Of a stretch of 57,087 bases of DNA, positions 8,378 through 17,303 are shown in pieces (position 1 is the stretch's first letter; every line of letters begins with the position of its first letter). The position numbers and the translations under genes are program-made. Below the pieces are notes generated by a model. That model was given only the letters and a program-made list of their open reading frames with translations. It made no database searches and had not been told where the DNA came from. Source of the stretch: JBKDZR01 sp047971485 (GTDB lineage Bacteria; Pseudomonadota; Alphaproteobacteria; Rhodobacterales; Rhodobacteraceae); the NCBI GenBank assembly GCA_047971485.1, contig JBKDZR010000059.1, positions 1 through 57,087 on the forward strand, read 5' to 3'.

Positions 8378-9076
8378 TCAGGAAACCGGCGCGGTGATCT
8401 TGGTTTCGATGGATCCCAGACCTGCGACCGAGACCACGCAGACATCCCCCGCGACCATGGCCCCCACACCTGCTGGCGTGCCGGTCATGATCAGATCGCC
8501 GGGCTTCAGTTCCATGGAATGGGACAGGATCGAGATGATTTCCGGTACCGACCAGATCAGTTCGTTCAGGTCACCGCTCTGCTTGGTTTCACCATTCACC
8601 GTCAGGCTGATCGCACCCTTCTCGGGGTGGCCAACCTTGCTGACCGGATGCACGGGGCCAACCACGGCCGAGTTGTCAAACGCCTTGCCCCAATCCCATG
8701 GACGGCCCTGTTCCCGGGCCTTCAGTTGCAGGTCACGCCGGGTCAGGTCGTTGCCGATGGCATAGCCCCAGACATGGGACAAAGCATCGGCCTCGGCGAT
8801 GTTGCGGCCGGCCTTGCCGATCACGGCGACCAGTTCAGCCTCATAGTGGTAGTTGCTGGTTTCCGGCGGATAGGGCACGGCAACCCCGTCATCAACCACG
8901 GCGTCGGCAGGTTTGGTGAAGAAGAAGGGCGGATCGCGATCGGGATCCTTGCCCATCTCGCGGGCATGGGCGGCATAGTTGCGCCCGACACAAAAGATCC
9001 GGCGCACCGGTAGGCGATCGTCACTGCCGGCCACTGCAACGGACGGCTGGACGGCTGGTTCAAAAACATAACCCAT
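8378..9076 (-). CDS. nagK: Fumarylpyruvate hydrolase (FAH family)
   Basis: 232 aa with a single FAA hydrolase domain. Metal ligands are visible in YHYEAELVAVIG (the ExE pair) and in GNDLTRRDLQ. RRIFCVGRNYAAHAREMG is the usual family opening, and LKPGDLIMTGTPAGVG is the C-terminal signature. It splits fumarylpyruvate to fumarate and pyruvate, feeding the TCA cycle. The start is supported by AAAGGA 6 nt upstream. Third gene of the gentisate operon by transcription order. Confidence 0.93.
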   Translation of the reverse strand: MGYVFEPAVQPSVAVAGSDDRLPVRRIFCVGRNYAAHAREMGKDPDRDPPFFFTKPADAVVDDGVAVPYPPETSNYHYEAELVAVIGKAGRNIAEADALSHVWGYAIGNDLTRRDLQLKAREQGRPWDWGKAFDNSAVVGPVHPVSKVGHPEKGAISLTVNGETKQSGDLNELIWSVPEIISILSHSMELKPGDLIMTGTPAGVGAMVAGDVCVVSVAGLGSIETKITAPVS

Positions 9077-9147
9077 TGTTTTCCTTTCACTTACAAGACA
9101 GGTCCGGAAATGGTTTCTCAGATGCTGCGGACCCGGTGTTCTGCGGT

Positions 9148-10779
9148 TCAGTGCGGGTCTTCCGCCGGACGCACCAACGCCTGACGGTCAATCTTACCGG
9201 TCCCTGTCTTTGGCAGATCGCTGACATATTCGAAGAGACGCGGGGCTTTGTACGGTGTGAGCACCGATTTGACGTGCTCGCGCAGCCGCTCGGTCTGGGG
9301 ATCATCCGGGGTTGCGCCGGCCACCAGGCTGACCACCGCACGCAGGGCCATGCGCTTGTCGGCAAGCTGATGCGCCAGCACGGCACATTCATGGACCTCA
9401 GGGTGTTCGTTCAGGCAGCGCTCGACCTCCAGCGGCCAAACCCATTGGCCGGACACCTTGATCAGATCATCGGCTCGACCCTGGAAATAGTAATAGCCGT
9501 CGCGCTCAATGAACCGATCCCCGGTATAGAGCCAATCGCCGCGCATGGTCTCGGCCGTCTTGTCGGGCCGGTTCCAATAGGTTGGCGCCGAGGAATGACC
9601 GCGCACGAACATCACCCCCTCTTCGCCCGGCACGGCCGGGGCCCCATCGGGGGTCTCCAGGCGGATCTCATAGCCTGGAACCCGCGCGCCGGCCGCGCCC
9701 AGGCGGTGATCGTCCAGCCGGTTCGACAGATAGATGTGCAGCATCTCGGTGGAGCCCAGCCCCTCGGTCGGCCCATGCCCGACCAGCCCTTTCCAGGTGG
9801 AATAGACATCCTCGGACAGGGTTTCAGCCGCTGACATGGATTGGCGCAGACAGGACAGATCGCGGGTCTCGATCCCCTCGGCCCGGGCCAGGGCAGTATA
9901 GAGGGTAGGCAGCCCGAACAACACCGTCGGGCGGTAGACCTCAATGGCATCCAGCACCACATCGGGGCGCGGTTGTCCGGGAACCAACAGCGTCGTTGCC
10001 CCCTGCGCGACCGAGAAGACGCAGGAATTTCCAAACCCATAGGCAAAATAGGCCTTGGGGACCGAATAGCAGATGTCATCGGCCCCCAGCTTCAGCACAT
10101 GCCGGCCAAAGGCGGCCTCAATATAGGCCATGTCGTGATGCAGATGGACAATCCCCTTGGGTCGCCCGGTCGAACCCGAGGACTACATCCAGAAGGCCAT
10201 GTCATCGGGCCCGGTGTCGGCGGCCTCCAGCGTGCTGCCATGCCCCTCCAGAAAGGTCGCCGCCCCGATCGCCCCGGCCCCGCCATCGCTGTTGGCTGCA
10301 ATGACGGTGTCCAGCCGGGTACCGGCCAGGGTTTCGCCGGCGAAGACCCCCAGCAGATCGCCTTCGGCAAGGGCCAGTCGCGCCCCTGAATCCTTCAGGA
10401 AATAGTTCAGCACGTCGGGCTTGGTCTGGATGTTCAGCAGGACCGGCACGAACCCGGCCCGCACCGCCCCGAAGAAAGCCGCCGGGAAAGTTGGCGTATC
10501 ATCCAGAAAAAAGGCAATCCGTTCACCCCGCACCAGCCCAGCGGCGGCAAAAGCGTTGCCCCACCGCGCAGCCTCAGCGCACAGCGCGGCATAGCTGAGC
10601 GTGCCCAGCGGGCCGATCACCGCTGGCTTGTCCGGGTTCCGCGTCAGGTTCTGCCACAGGATATCCGAACAATTGACATGGGCGCTGCGGTCAAAACCGA
10701 TTTCGACAGCGCCCGGCGCATCATCGGCAACCGGATCCTTGACAGGCCACGGCGCAACGCCTTCGGAATGATCAGACAT
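9148..10779 (-). pseudogene. Benzoate/salicylate-type aryl-CoA ligase interrupted by an in-frame TAG
   Basis: An ANL-superfamily aryl-CoA ligase of 543 codons, near the usual length for benzoate-CoA ligases. It starts at MSDHSEG, preceded by GGAGGGAGGAACC. Codon 199 (10183-10185) is TAG, exactly where the AMP-binding P-loop should read Tyr-SSGSTGRPKG. The frame is otherwise open and unshifted across the stop. The C-terminal part keeps GLGSTEML, YTGDRF and the acyl-activating lysine region PKTGTGKIDRQ. The intact enzyme would activate an aromatic acid to its CoA ester. Context points to salicylate or another hydroxybenzoate as substrate for the adjacent CoA-ester hydroxylase. A single substitution (TAC/TAT to TAG) or a sequencing error explains it. 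Confidence 0.88.
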
Positions 10780-10860
10780 GGTTCCTCCCTCCGGCACACG
10801 CGCGCCGATGCGGCCCCACGGGCCGTCTGTGTCGTTGAATTTTCGGCCCGCGTGGCCCCC

Positions 10861-12003
10861 TCAGCCCACGGCCTGCCGAGCCGCCGCGTAATCGGCGGCG
10901 AATTTCGGCGCGATCCGACGCAGCCGATCTTCGCTCATCCGACCCGAACGCATCAGGTAATCATGGGCGAAGTCCATCGGCGCCAGCTGCATCTTGGCCC
11001 CGAAGGTCTCATACCAGGTCGCCGAGGTATTCGCCGCGTCGACAATCTTGCGCGCGATGGGCGGACGGGCGGCCTGATAGCTGGCCAGCGCCAGGTCGGG
11101 ATCGTCCTGCGCAGCGAGGGCCTGAACCAGCGCAATGGCATCCTCCATGGCCAGACGGGTCCCCGAACCGATGGAGAAATGCGCCGTATGCACCGCATCG
11201 CCCAGCAACACATGACGCCCCGCCACCCAGTTTTCGCACCACAGACGGGGAAACTGACGCCACATCGACTTGTTGGTCACCAGATCGGTGCCCTTCAGAA
11301 CATCGCGGAACAGATCGCTGCACACCCGGGCGCTTTCGGCCTCAGTCATCCGGTCAAAGCCATAGGCCTGAAAGGTTGCATCTTCACACTCAACGATGAA
11401 GGTGCTGCGATCGGGGGCAAAGCGATAGTGATGGGCGTTCAGCGGCCCCTTGTCGGTGGTGATGAAAGTCTGGGTCAGGGTGTCGAAGGGAATCGTCGCC
11501 CCGAACCAGGCGAAATGATTGTCGAAACTCTCGATCCGCGGCTTGAACTGGTCCTCCAGCGATCGGCGCACGAGCGAATTCAACCCATCCGCCCCCACCA
11601 CCAGATCGGCCTCCATCTCATCCAGGGCATTCACCTGGGTCGCGAAACGGATTGGCACACCCAGGGCACGGGCCCGATCCTTGAGGATCTCGATCAGTTC
11701 CAGCCGACCGATCGCGGTGAAACCAACCCCATCCAGGGTGACCTGCCCATCCGGCAGGTTCAGCGTCATGTTCTGCCAGCGCTGCATATGTGGCGTGATC
11801 AGGTCGTATGTCTCTGGATCGTCAGCCTTAAGAAACCCCAGCGCCTGATCCGAGAAGACCACCCCAAAGCCAAAGGTAGACCCCTCAGCATTCTGCTCGG
11901 TCACTCGTACCTGCACATGAGGCAGCAGCCGGCGGATCAGAATGGCAGTGTAGAGCCCCGCAGGCCCACCCCCCAGGATTTCGATAGTCGAGAGCTGCGA
12001 CAT
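10861..12003 (-). CDS. FAD-dependent aryl-CoA monooxygenase, salicylyl-CoA 5-hydroxylase type
   Basis: 380 aa. The FAD-binding GGGPAG is at residues 11-16 and is followed by FGFGVVFSDQAL, the opening typical of the salicylyl-CoA 5-hydroxylase / 2-aminobenzoyl-CoA monooxygenase group rather than of free-acid hydroxylases. ADLVVGADGLNS and HVLLGDAVHTAHF are the second and third FAD motifs. It should hydroxylate an aryl-CoA para to an existing hydroxyl, giving gentisyl-CoA. The start MSQLSTIEI is preceded by a G-rich ribosome site; a TTG 12 nt upstream is less likely. First gene of the operon, divergent from a LysR gene. The exact substrate is inferred from the gentisate genes downstream. Confidence 0.85.
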   Translation of the reverse strand: MSQLSTIEILGGGPAGLYTAILIRRLLPHVQVRVTEQNAEGSTFGFGVVFSDQALGFLKADDPETYDLITPHMQRWQNMTLNLPDGQVTLDGVGFTAIGRLELIEILKDRARALGVPIRFATQVNALDEMEADLVVGADGLNSLVRRSLEDQFKPRIESFDNHFAWFGATIPFDTLTQTFITTDKGPLNAHHYRFAPDRSTFIVECEDATFQAYGFDRMTEAESARVCSDLFRDVLKGTDLVTNKSMWRQFPRLWCENWVAGRHVLLGDAVHTAHFSIGSGTRLAMEDAIALVQALAAQDDPDLALASYQAARPPIARKIVDAANTSATWYETFGAKMQLAPMDFAHDYLMRSGRMSEDRLRRIAPKFAADYAAARQAVG

Positions 12004-12050
12004 GTTCCCCCCCAAGCGTAGCGATTGTCGAACACCATAGGGACATTTCT

Positions 12051-12065
12051 ATAATGTGCAATTAT
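12051..12065. promoter_or_regulatory. ATAAT-N5-ATTAT palindrome, candidate LysR-type box
   Basis: A perfect 15-bp dyad (ATAATGTGCAATTAT) lies 48 bp upstream of the hydroxylase start, in the 254-bp AT-rich divergent gap with the LysR gene. Size and symmetry suit a LysR-type recognition site. Which gene it controls is inference. Confidence 0.45.
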
Positions 12066-12257
12066 TTTTATAATGAGGAACACTGACCCATGCGAAGCAC
12101 GCTCTGTTTTCGCGCCTTTTCTCTGGTCAGTTCATTATTATTGAATTTGTTTTCAGTCTGTTGGGTGAAGTTATGGCTCACGGGAAATCCGTTTTCTTTT
12201 CACATATTTCCAAACCGCTATGGTAAGTAGAGACGCGGCACCCAGAAGGATCAGCCC

Positions 12258-13169
12258 ATGTTAGAGCGCCTGCGGATTCGGCAATTGCAACTTCTGGTCG
12301 AGATCGCCGAGCAGGCCTCGCTGATCAATGCTGCGCGAGCCCTCAACATGACTCAACCGGCGGCGACTAAGGCGTTGAAACAGCTTGAAGACCTGTTCGG
12401 GGCGGCGCTTGTGGTACGCGGTCGACGTGGCAGCCAGCTGACGCGGGTGGGCGAAGGGCTTTATGAGCATGCCAAAACGATCCTAGCGACAGTACGGGCC
12501 GCGGATCTGCAGATCCGCGACCAGCTGGAGGGGATCGTTGGCAAGATCCGCGTCGGGGTGCTGCCCGTGGCCCTGCCTGTCCTGATGCCCGGATCGTTGG
12601 AACGGCTGCAAAAGACCTATCCCGGCATTGTCGTGCGTGCGACCTCGGGGGATTCCAGCTTTCTTCTGGAAATGCTGCGCACCGAGAAGATCGACTTTCT
12701 GGTTGGCCGCATCTGGCTGGCGGATGATCCCGATATCGTCAGTACAGCGCTCTATTCGTCCAGCTTTTCGCTGGTAGCGCGCAACGGGCACCCCATCTTT
12801 GATGATCTTGCCCCCAGCCTGTCCAGTGCCACGCGCTTTGACTGGGTCATGCCCCCCTCAGGCAGCCATGGACGCGCCGCCGTCGATACCGCCCTGGCTA
12901 AAGCCCGACTGCCGGCACCCCGGTTTTCCATGGAAACCACCTCTTACGTGCTGACCCGCGAGTTGCTGCGCAAAAGCGACATGATCGCTCCCGTCGATCG
13001 CAGCGCCTTGGGCACGGATCTGGAAGATGGGTTGCTGCGGATCATCAACATCGACTTCGAGACCATCATGCCCCCCATCGGCATCATGTCCCTGCGTGGC
13101 CGCAGCTGGAGCCCCGCCGAGCAGCGCTTTCTTCAGTGTCTAACGGAAACTGGGCGCAATCTGATCTGA
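12258..13169 (+). CDS. LysR-family transcriptional regulator
   Basis: 303 aa. The N-terminal winged HTH (residues about 5-63) includes LVEIAEQASLINAARALN and MTQPAATKALKQLE; the C-terminal substrate-binding domain follows (GKIRVGVLPVALPVLMPGSL). The 'QPAATKAL' recognition helix resembles the GbpR/PcaQ branch, often linked to aromatic or sugar catabolism. It is divergent from the CoA-hydroxylase/gentisate operon and 154 bp upstream of the ALDH-sulfatase-TRAP operon, so it could coordinate both. Confidence 0.88.
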   Translation: MLERLRIRQLQLLVEIAEQASLINAARALNMTQPAATKALKQLEDLFGAALVVRGRRGSQLTRVGEGLYEHAKTILATVRAADLQIRDQLEGIVGKIRVGVLPVALPVLMPGSLERLQKTYPGIVVRATSGDSSFLLEMLRTEKIDFLVGRIWLADDPDIVSTALYSSSFSLVARNGHPIFDDLAPSLSSATRFDWVMPPSGSHGRAAVDTALAKARLPAPRFSMETTSYVLTRELLRKSDMIAPVDRSALGTDLEDGLLRIINIDFETIMPPIGIMSLRGRSWSPAEQRFLQCLTETGRNLI

Positions 13170-13323
13170 TATGCCGCCAAGACATAACCAATGGATATCA
13201 TAAACGGATAACCTTTCATTATTCGATTATATCTTAACCTGTTACCCCTTCTGGGAAGAGGGCCGCCACCATCCGCCAAATCCGGCCATGGCGCGCCAGA
13301 AAACGATCCCGGAGGAAAATCAC

Positions 13324-14823
13324 ATGCCCGCCAAATCCCCTGCGCCGCAAGGCGCGGACCTGTCTGTATATCGTCTGTTCATTGAGGGCAGGTTCGTCGA
13401 CAGTTGCTCTGGGCGGTTCTTCGAGACGGCCAATCCCTACAGTCTGGCCCCCTGGGCCCGTATCGCCAATGCCACAACCGAGGATGTGGATACCGCCGTG
13501 GCCGCCGCCCGCACGGCACTGGACGGGGAATGGGGAGCAATGACCGGGTTTCAGCGGGCTGCGCTGTTGCGCAAACTGGCGGAGTTGGTCGAGCGCGACG
13601 CCGAGAAACTGGCGCGGATTGAGGTCCGGGATTCCGGCAAGTTGTTTCGCGAAATGCTTTATCAGATGTCCATGCTGCGCGATTGGCTGAACTACTTCGC
13701 AGGTTTTGCCGACAAACTTGAAGGCAAGACTATCCCCACCGACAAGCCGAACTTCCTCGTCTACACGACCCGCGAACCAGTGGGTGTGGTTGCTGCGATC
13801 ACGCCGTGGAACGCCCCTTTGATGCTGATGATCTACAAGCTGGCCCCGGCCTTGGCAGCAGGGTGTACGATTGTGATCAAACCTTCGGAACTGGCGCCGG
13901 CGTCAACCCTGGTCTTTGCTGAACTGGTCCGCGAGGCTGGCTTTCCTGCCGGGGTGGTCAATGTCGTTACCGGCGATGAGCGTGCCATAGGCGCCCATCT
14001 GGCGGGCCACCCCGGTATCGACAAGGTGACCTTTACCGGCTCTACCGAAACGGGCCGGGCCGTGGCGAAGGCCGCTGGACAGAACCTGAACGGTGTCATG
14101 CTGGAACTGGGTGGGAAATCTCCGCAGGTGGTGTTCGGGGATGCCGATATCGAGGCGGCGGCCAATGGCGTGATCGCCGGTATTTTCGCGGCGGCTGGGC
14201 AGACTTGCATGGCCGGATCGCGCCTGATCGTCCACCGCTCGATCCGGGATGCGCTGGTCGAACGCGTGGTTGCCCGGGCCCGCGAGATCCGGCTGGGCGA
14301 CCCTCAAGCGGCGGAAACCGAGATGGGGCCGATCTCGAACCAGCCGCAATATGACCGGATCATGGGTTTTCTGCGCAGCGCCGCCGAAGAGGGCGCAACC
14401 ATTGCTTATGGTGGGGCCGATCCCGATCTGGGTGGGTTGTTCGTCCGCCCCACGGTCATAACCGATGTCACGCCTTCGATGCGGGTGGTTCGGGAAGAGG
14501 TGTTTGGCCCGGTTCTCAGTGTGCTGAGCTTCGAGGATGAGGCCGAAGCCCTGAACCTTGCCAATCAGACCGAATATGGTCTGGCTGGCTCGGTCTGGAC
14601 GATGAACATTCAACTCGCGCACCGCATGGCCCACAAGATGCACGCTGGCACCGTGTGGATCAATTCTTACCGCGCACTGGCCGCCAGCGTACCCTTCGGC
14701 GGCTTTGGTTCCAGCGGCATTGGCCGCGAGAACGGCATTGAGTGCGTCCACGCCTTCACCGAAACCAAATCCATCTGGGTCGAGCTGACCGGCGCCACGC
14801 GCGATCCATTCCGCATGGTCTGA
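13324..14823 (+). CDS. NAD(P)-dependent aldehyde dehydrogenase
   Basis: 499 aa, standard ALDH length. CCGGAGGAAAATCAC directly precedes the chosen ATG (MPAKSPAPQ); the frame is open further upstream but without a ribosome site. Motifs in order: PWNAPLML and IVIKPSE (cofactor site), FTGSTETGR, catalytic Glu in LELGGKSPQ, nucleophile Cys295 in AAGQTCMAGSR, and EVFGPVLSV. It oxidises an aldehyde to an acid in the cytoplasm. As first gene of an operon with an SDR, a sulfatase and a TRAP importer, it probably acts on an aldehyde derived from the imported compound. Confidence 0.93.
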   Translation: MPAKSPAPQGADLSVYRLFIEGRFVDSCSGRFFETANPYSLAPWARIANATTEDVDTAVAAARTALDGEWGAMTGFQRAALLRKLAELVERDAEKLARIEVRDSGKLFREMLYQMSMLRDWLNYFAGFADKLEGKTIPTDKPNFLVYTTREPVGVVAAITPWNAPLMLMIYKLAPALAAGCTIVIKPSELAPASTLVFAELVREAGFPAGVVNVVTGDERAIGAHLAGHPGIDKVTFTGSTETGRAVAKAAGQNLNGVMLELGGKSPQVVFGDADIEAAANGVIAGIFAAAGQTCMAGSRLIVHRSIRDALVERVVARAREIRLGDPQAAETEMGPISNQPQYDRIMGFLRSAAEEGATIAYGGADPDLGGLFVRPTVITDVTPSMRVVREEVFGPVLSVLSFEDEAEALNLANQTEYGLAGSVWTMNIQLAHRMAHKMHAGTVWINSYRALAASVPFGGFGSSGIGRENGIECVHAFTETKSIWVELTGATRDPFRMV

Positions 14824-14838
14824 ACCGGGAGAACAGAT

Positions 14839-15612
14839 ATGAGCGACATCACACCCAACCGCCATAAGGGCCGGACCCATGTCATTACCGGCAGCGCCCA
14901 GGGGATCGGGCTGGCCTATGCCCGCCGTCTGGGCCAGGAGGGCGCCCGGGTCATCCTGGCCGACATCAAGGAAGATACGGTCGCAGCTGCCGCAGATGCC
15001 CTGCGCAGTGAGGGGATTGATGCCATGTCCATCTCGATGGACGTTGCCAGCCCCGACAGCGCAGCCGCTTTCGCCGAGGCCCTGACCCAACAGGTGAAGC
15101 GTGTGGATGGGGTAATCAACAACGCTGCCATCTTCTCGACCCTGACACTGAAGCCCTTTTGGGACATTGATCCCGCCGAATGGGACAAGGTGATGGCTGT
15201 CAATGTACGCGGACCCTGGCTGGTAACACGTGCCCTGTTGCCGTTGCTGAAGGCCTCGGATCATGCCAGCGTGATCAATATCGGTTCTGACGCGGTGTGG
15301 ATGGGCAAGGATCTCTATGCCCATTATGTGGCCAGCAAGGGTGCCATCTTTGGGATGAGCAACGCCATGGCCCGCGAGTTGGGCCCCTTTGGAATCCGGG
15401 TCAATTCCCTTTCTCCAGGGTTCACCATGACCGAGGTGCCCCGCGCGACCTTCACCGATCAGCAGCGCAACGCGATCCTGGCCGCGCAGGCCCTGGACCG
15501 GGTGGCCGACACCGATGACATGGTGGGCGTCGCCTCCTTCCTGCTGAGTGACGATAGCCGCTGGATGACCGGCCAGACCTTACATGTCAACGGCGGCATG
15601 TCATGCCATTGA
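14839..15612 (+). CDS. SDR-family oxidoreductase
   Basis: 257 aa. The cofactor motif is TGSAQGIG (about residues 18-25), followed by NNAA, and the catalytic pair is Tyr163/Lys167 (HYVASKGAIFG). LSPGFTMTEV and GQTLHVNGGMSC close the fold as in classical SDRs. It starts 15 bp after the ALDH stop with GGGAGAA as ribosome site. An alcohol-to-aldehyde step before the adjacent ALDH is the simplest role; the substrate is unknown. Confidence 0.88.
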   Translation: MSDITPNRHKGRTHVITGSAQGIGLAYARRLGQEGARVILADIKEDTVAAAADALRSEGIDAMSISMDVASPDSAAAFAEALTQQVKRVDGVINNAAIFSTLTLKPFWDIDPAEWDKVMAVNVRGPWLVTRALLPLLKASDHASVINIGSDAVWMGKDLYAHYVASKGAIFGMSNAMARELGPFGIRVNSLSPGFTMTEVPRATFTDQQRNAILAAQALDRVADTDDMVGVASFLLSDDSRWMTGQTLHVNGGMSCH

Positions 15613-15625
15613 AGGGGCTGGGCAG

Positions 15626-17230
15626 ATGACACGCAAGCAACCGAACTTCATCCTGATCAGCACCGATCAGCAATGTGCTACCCATCTGGGCTGCTATGGG
15701 CATGATATTCTGCGCACCCCGCATGTCGACGGACTGGCGGAGCGCGGGCGGCGCTTTACCCGGTTTCATGTCGCATCCGGGGTCTGCATGGCCAATCGCG
15801 CCTCCCTGATGACCGGGCGGCATCCTTCGGCCCATGGGGTGCGCTGCAATGGCGTGCCATTGTCATTGGATGCCGTGACCTTCGTCGATCTGCTGCGCGC
15901 GGCCGGCTATCGCACGGCACTGGCCGGCAAGTGCCATCTGCAGAACATGACCGACATGGCCCCTGAACTGCCCGCAGGACTGGATGAGGGCGGTTTTACC
16001 CCGCCGCCACCCGGCCTGGATCAAGCCGTACGACCGCGCTGGGAAAAGGGCTATGACAATGAGGCCCGTACCGCTTGGCGCGAGGATCCCGATCACCAGG
16101 TTACTGTGCCATACTACGGGTTCGAACATGTGGATCTGTGCAGCTATCATGGGGATCTGGTCGAAGGCGCGTACTACCGCTGGCTGGGGGAAAAGGTGCC
16201 CGATCCCGAGGCCCTGCGTGGCCAAGCCAACGCCTTGCCCGACAAGCGCTTTACCCTGACCCAGGCGTATCGGACCAGCGTGCCCGAGGAACTCTATCCA
16301 ACCAACTGGATTGCCGACCGCGCCATGGACCAACTGGATGCGGCGGCAGCTGAAGGGAAGCCCTTCTTCCTGCACTGTTCCTTCACCGATCCGCACCATC
16401 CTTTCACCCCCCCAGGCCGCTATTGGGACATGTACGACCCCGATCAGGTCACTCCGCCCGCCACGGCTGATCACGATCCCACCACGGATGTGTTTTCCCC
16501 GGTCGGAGCCCTGCGTCAGGAACGACAGGAGGATCGGGCGCGGATCAACTCGACCGTCGCTTATGCGGCAACGCAAGCCGAGATCCGCCAAGCCATCGCC
16601 CTGACCTACGGCATGATCACCATGATCGACGATGCCGTGGGCAGGATTCTGAACCGGTTGCGCACCTTGGGGCTGGCCAAGGACACGGTGGTGATCTTCA
16701 CCAGCGATCACGGCGATTTCATGGGCGATCACGGGCTTTTGCTGAAATCCGCCCTGCATTATTCCAGCCTTGTGCGGGTGCCCTTCATCTGGACCGACCC
16801 TGATCAGCCCCAGCCGGGCGCAGCCACGGACGGGCTGTGGACGACAATGGATATCGGGCCTTCGATCCTGGCCCGGGCCGGTCTGGCGCCCAGTTTTGGC
16901 ACCCAGGGGCAAAGCTTCATTTCTGCTGTCAGAGATCCCGCAGCTTCCGGTCATGGCCGGATCCTGATCGAAGAGGACGGCCACGCCCCGACCTTTGGGC
17001 TGAACCGACCCGTGCGCGCCCGCACCGCTATCACGGAGACCTACCGCTTGACCATCTACGACCAGGAGAACTGGGGCGAGTTGTACAACCTCAGGGAAGA
17101 CCCTGAGGAAAAGCACAATCTTTTCAATGCGCCGCAGGCGGAAGCCATCCGCCGGGAGATGTTCGAAGCACTGGCCCGTTCAATGCTGCAAGCGGCAGAT
17201 CAACTGCCCCAGCCAATCCGACGCGCCTGA
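15626..17230 (+). CDS. Type I sulfatase (alkaline phosphatase fold), cytoplasmic, CxAxR variant
   Basis: 534 aa from an ATG preceded by AAGGGG; the open frame extends upstream into the SDR end without homology. It opens with KQPNFILISTDQQ, holding metal ligand Asp14. The modified-residue motif is Cys54 in GVCMANRASLMTGR, i.e. Cys-x-Ala-x-Arg rather than the commoner Cys-x-Pro-x-Arg. The catalytic-lysine segment reads GKCHLQ, and TSDHGDFMGDHG gives further metal ligands. No signal peptide, so substrate would be desulfated inside the cell after uptake by the TRAP genes directly downstream. It is clearly paralogous to the sulfatase at 44305. Phosphonate or other ester hydrolysis within the superfamily cannot be excluded. 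Confidence 0.88.
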   Translation: MTRKQPNFILISTDQQCATHLGCYGHDILRTPHVDGLAERGRRFTRFHVASGVCMANRASLMTGRHPSAHGVRCNGVPLSLDAVTFVDLLRAAGYRTALAGKCHLQNMTDMAPELPAGLDEGGFTPPPPGLDQAVRPRWEKGYDNEARTAWREDPDHQVTVPYYGFEHVDLCSYHGDLVEGAYYRWLGEKVPDPEALRGQANALPDKRFTLTQAYRTSVPEELYPTNWIADRAMDQLDAAAAEGKPFFLHCSFTDPHHPFTPPGRYWDMYDPDQVTPPATADHDPTTDVFSPVGALRQERQEDRARINSTVAYAATQAEIRQAIALTYGMITMIDDAVGRILNRLRTLGLAKDTVVIFTSDHGDFMGDHGLLLKSALHYSSLVRVPFIWTDPDQPQPGAATDGLWTTMDIGPSILARAGLAPSFGTQGQSFISAVRDPAASGHGRILIEEDGHAPTFGLNRPVRARTAITETYRLTIYDQENWGELYNLREDPEEKHNLFNAPQAEAIRREMFEALARSMLQAADQLPQPIRRA

Positions 17231-17303
17231 ACCGGAACGAAACCACAAGGAACTGCCGACGGGTGGGGCAATCCCGCCGCCCGTACCAAAATGGGAGGAC
17301 ACC

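Noticed and set aside
10678..12021. 447-aa plus-strand frame opposite the CoA-ester hydroxylase
   Set aside because: Antisense shadow; the minus frame has complete FAD motifs and a ribosome site.
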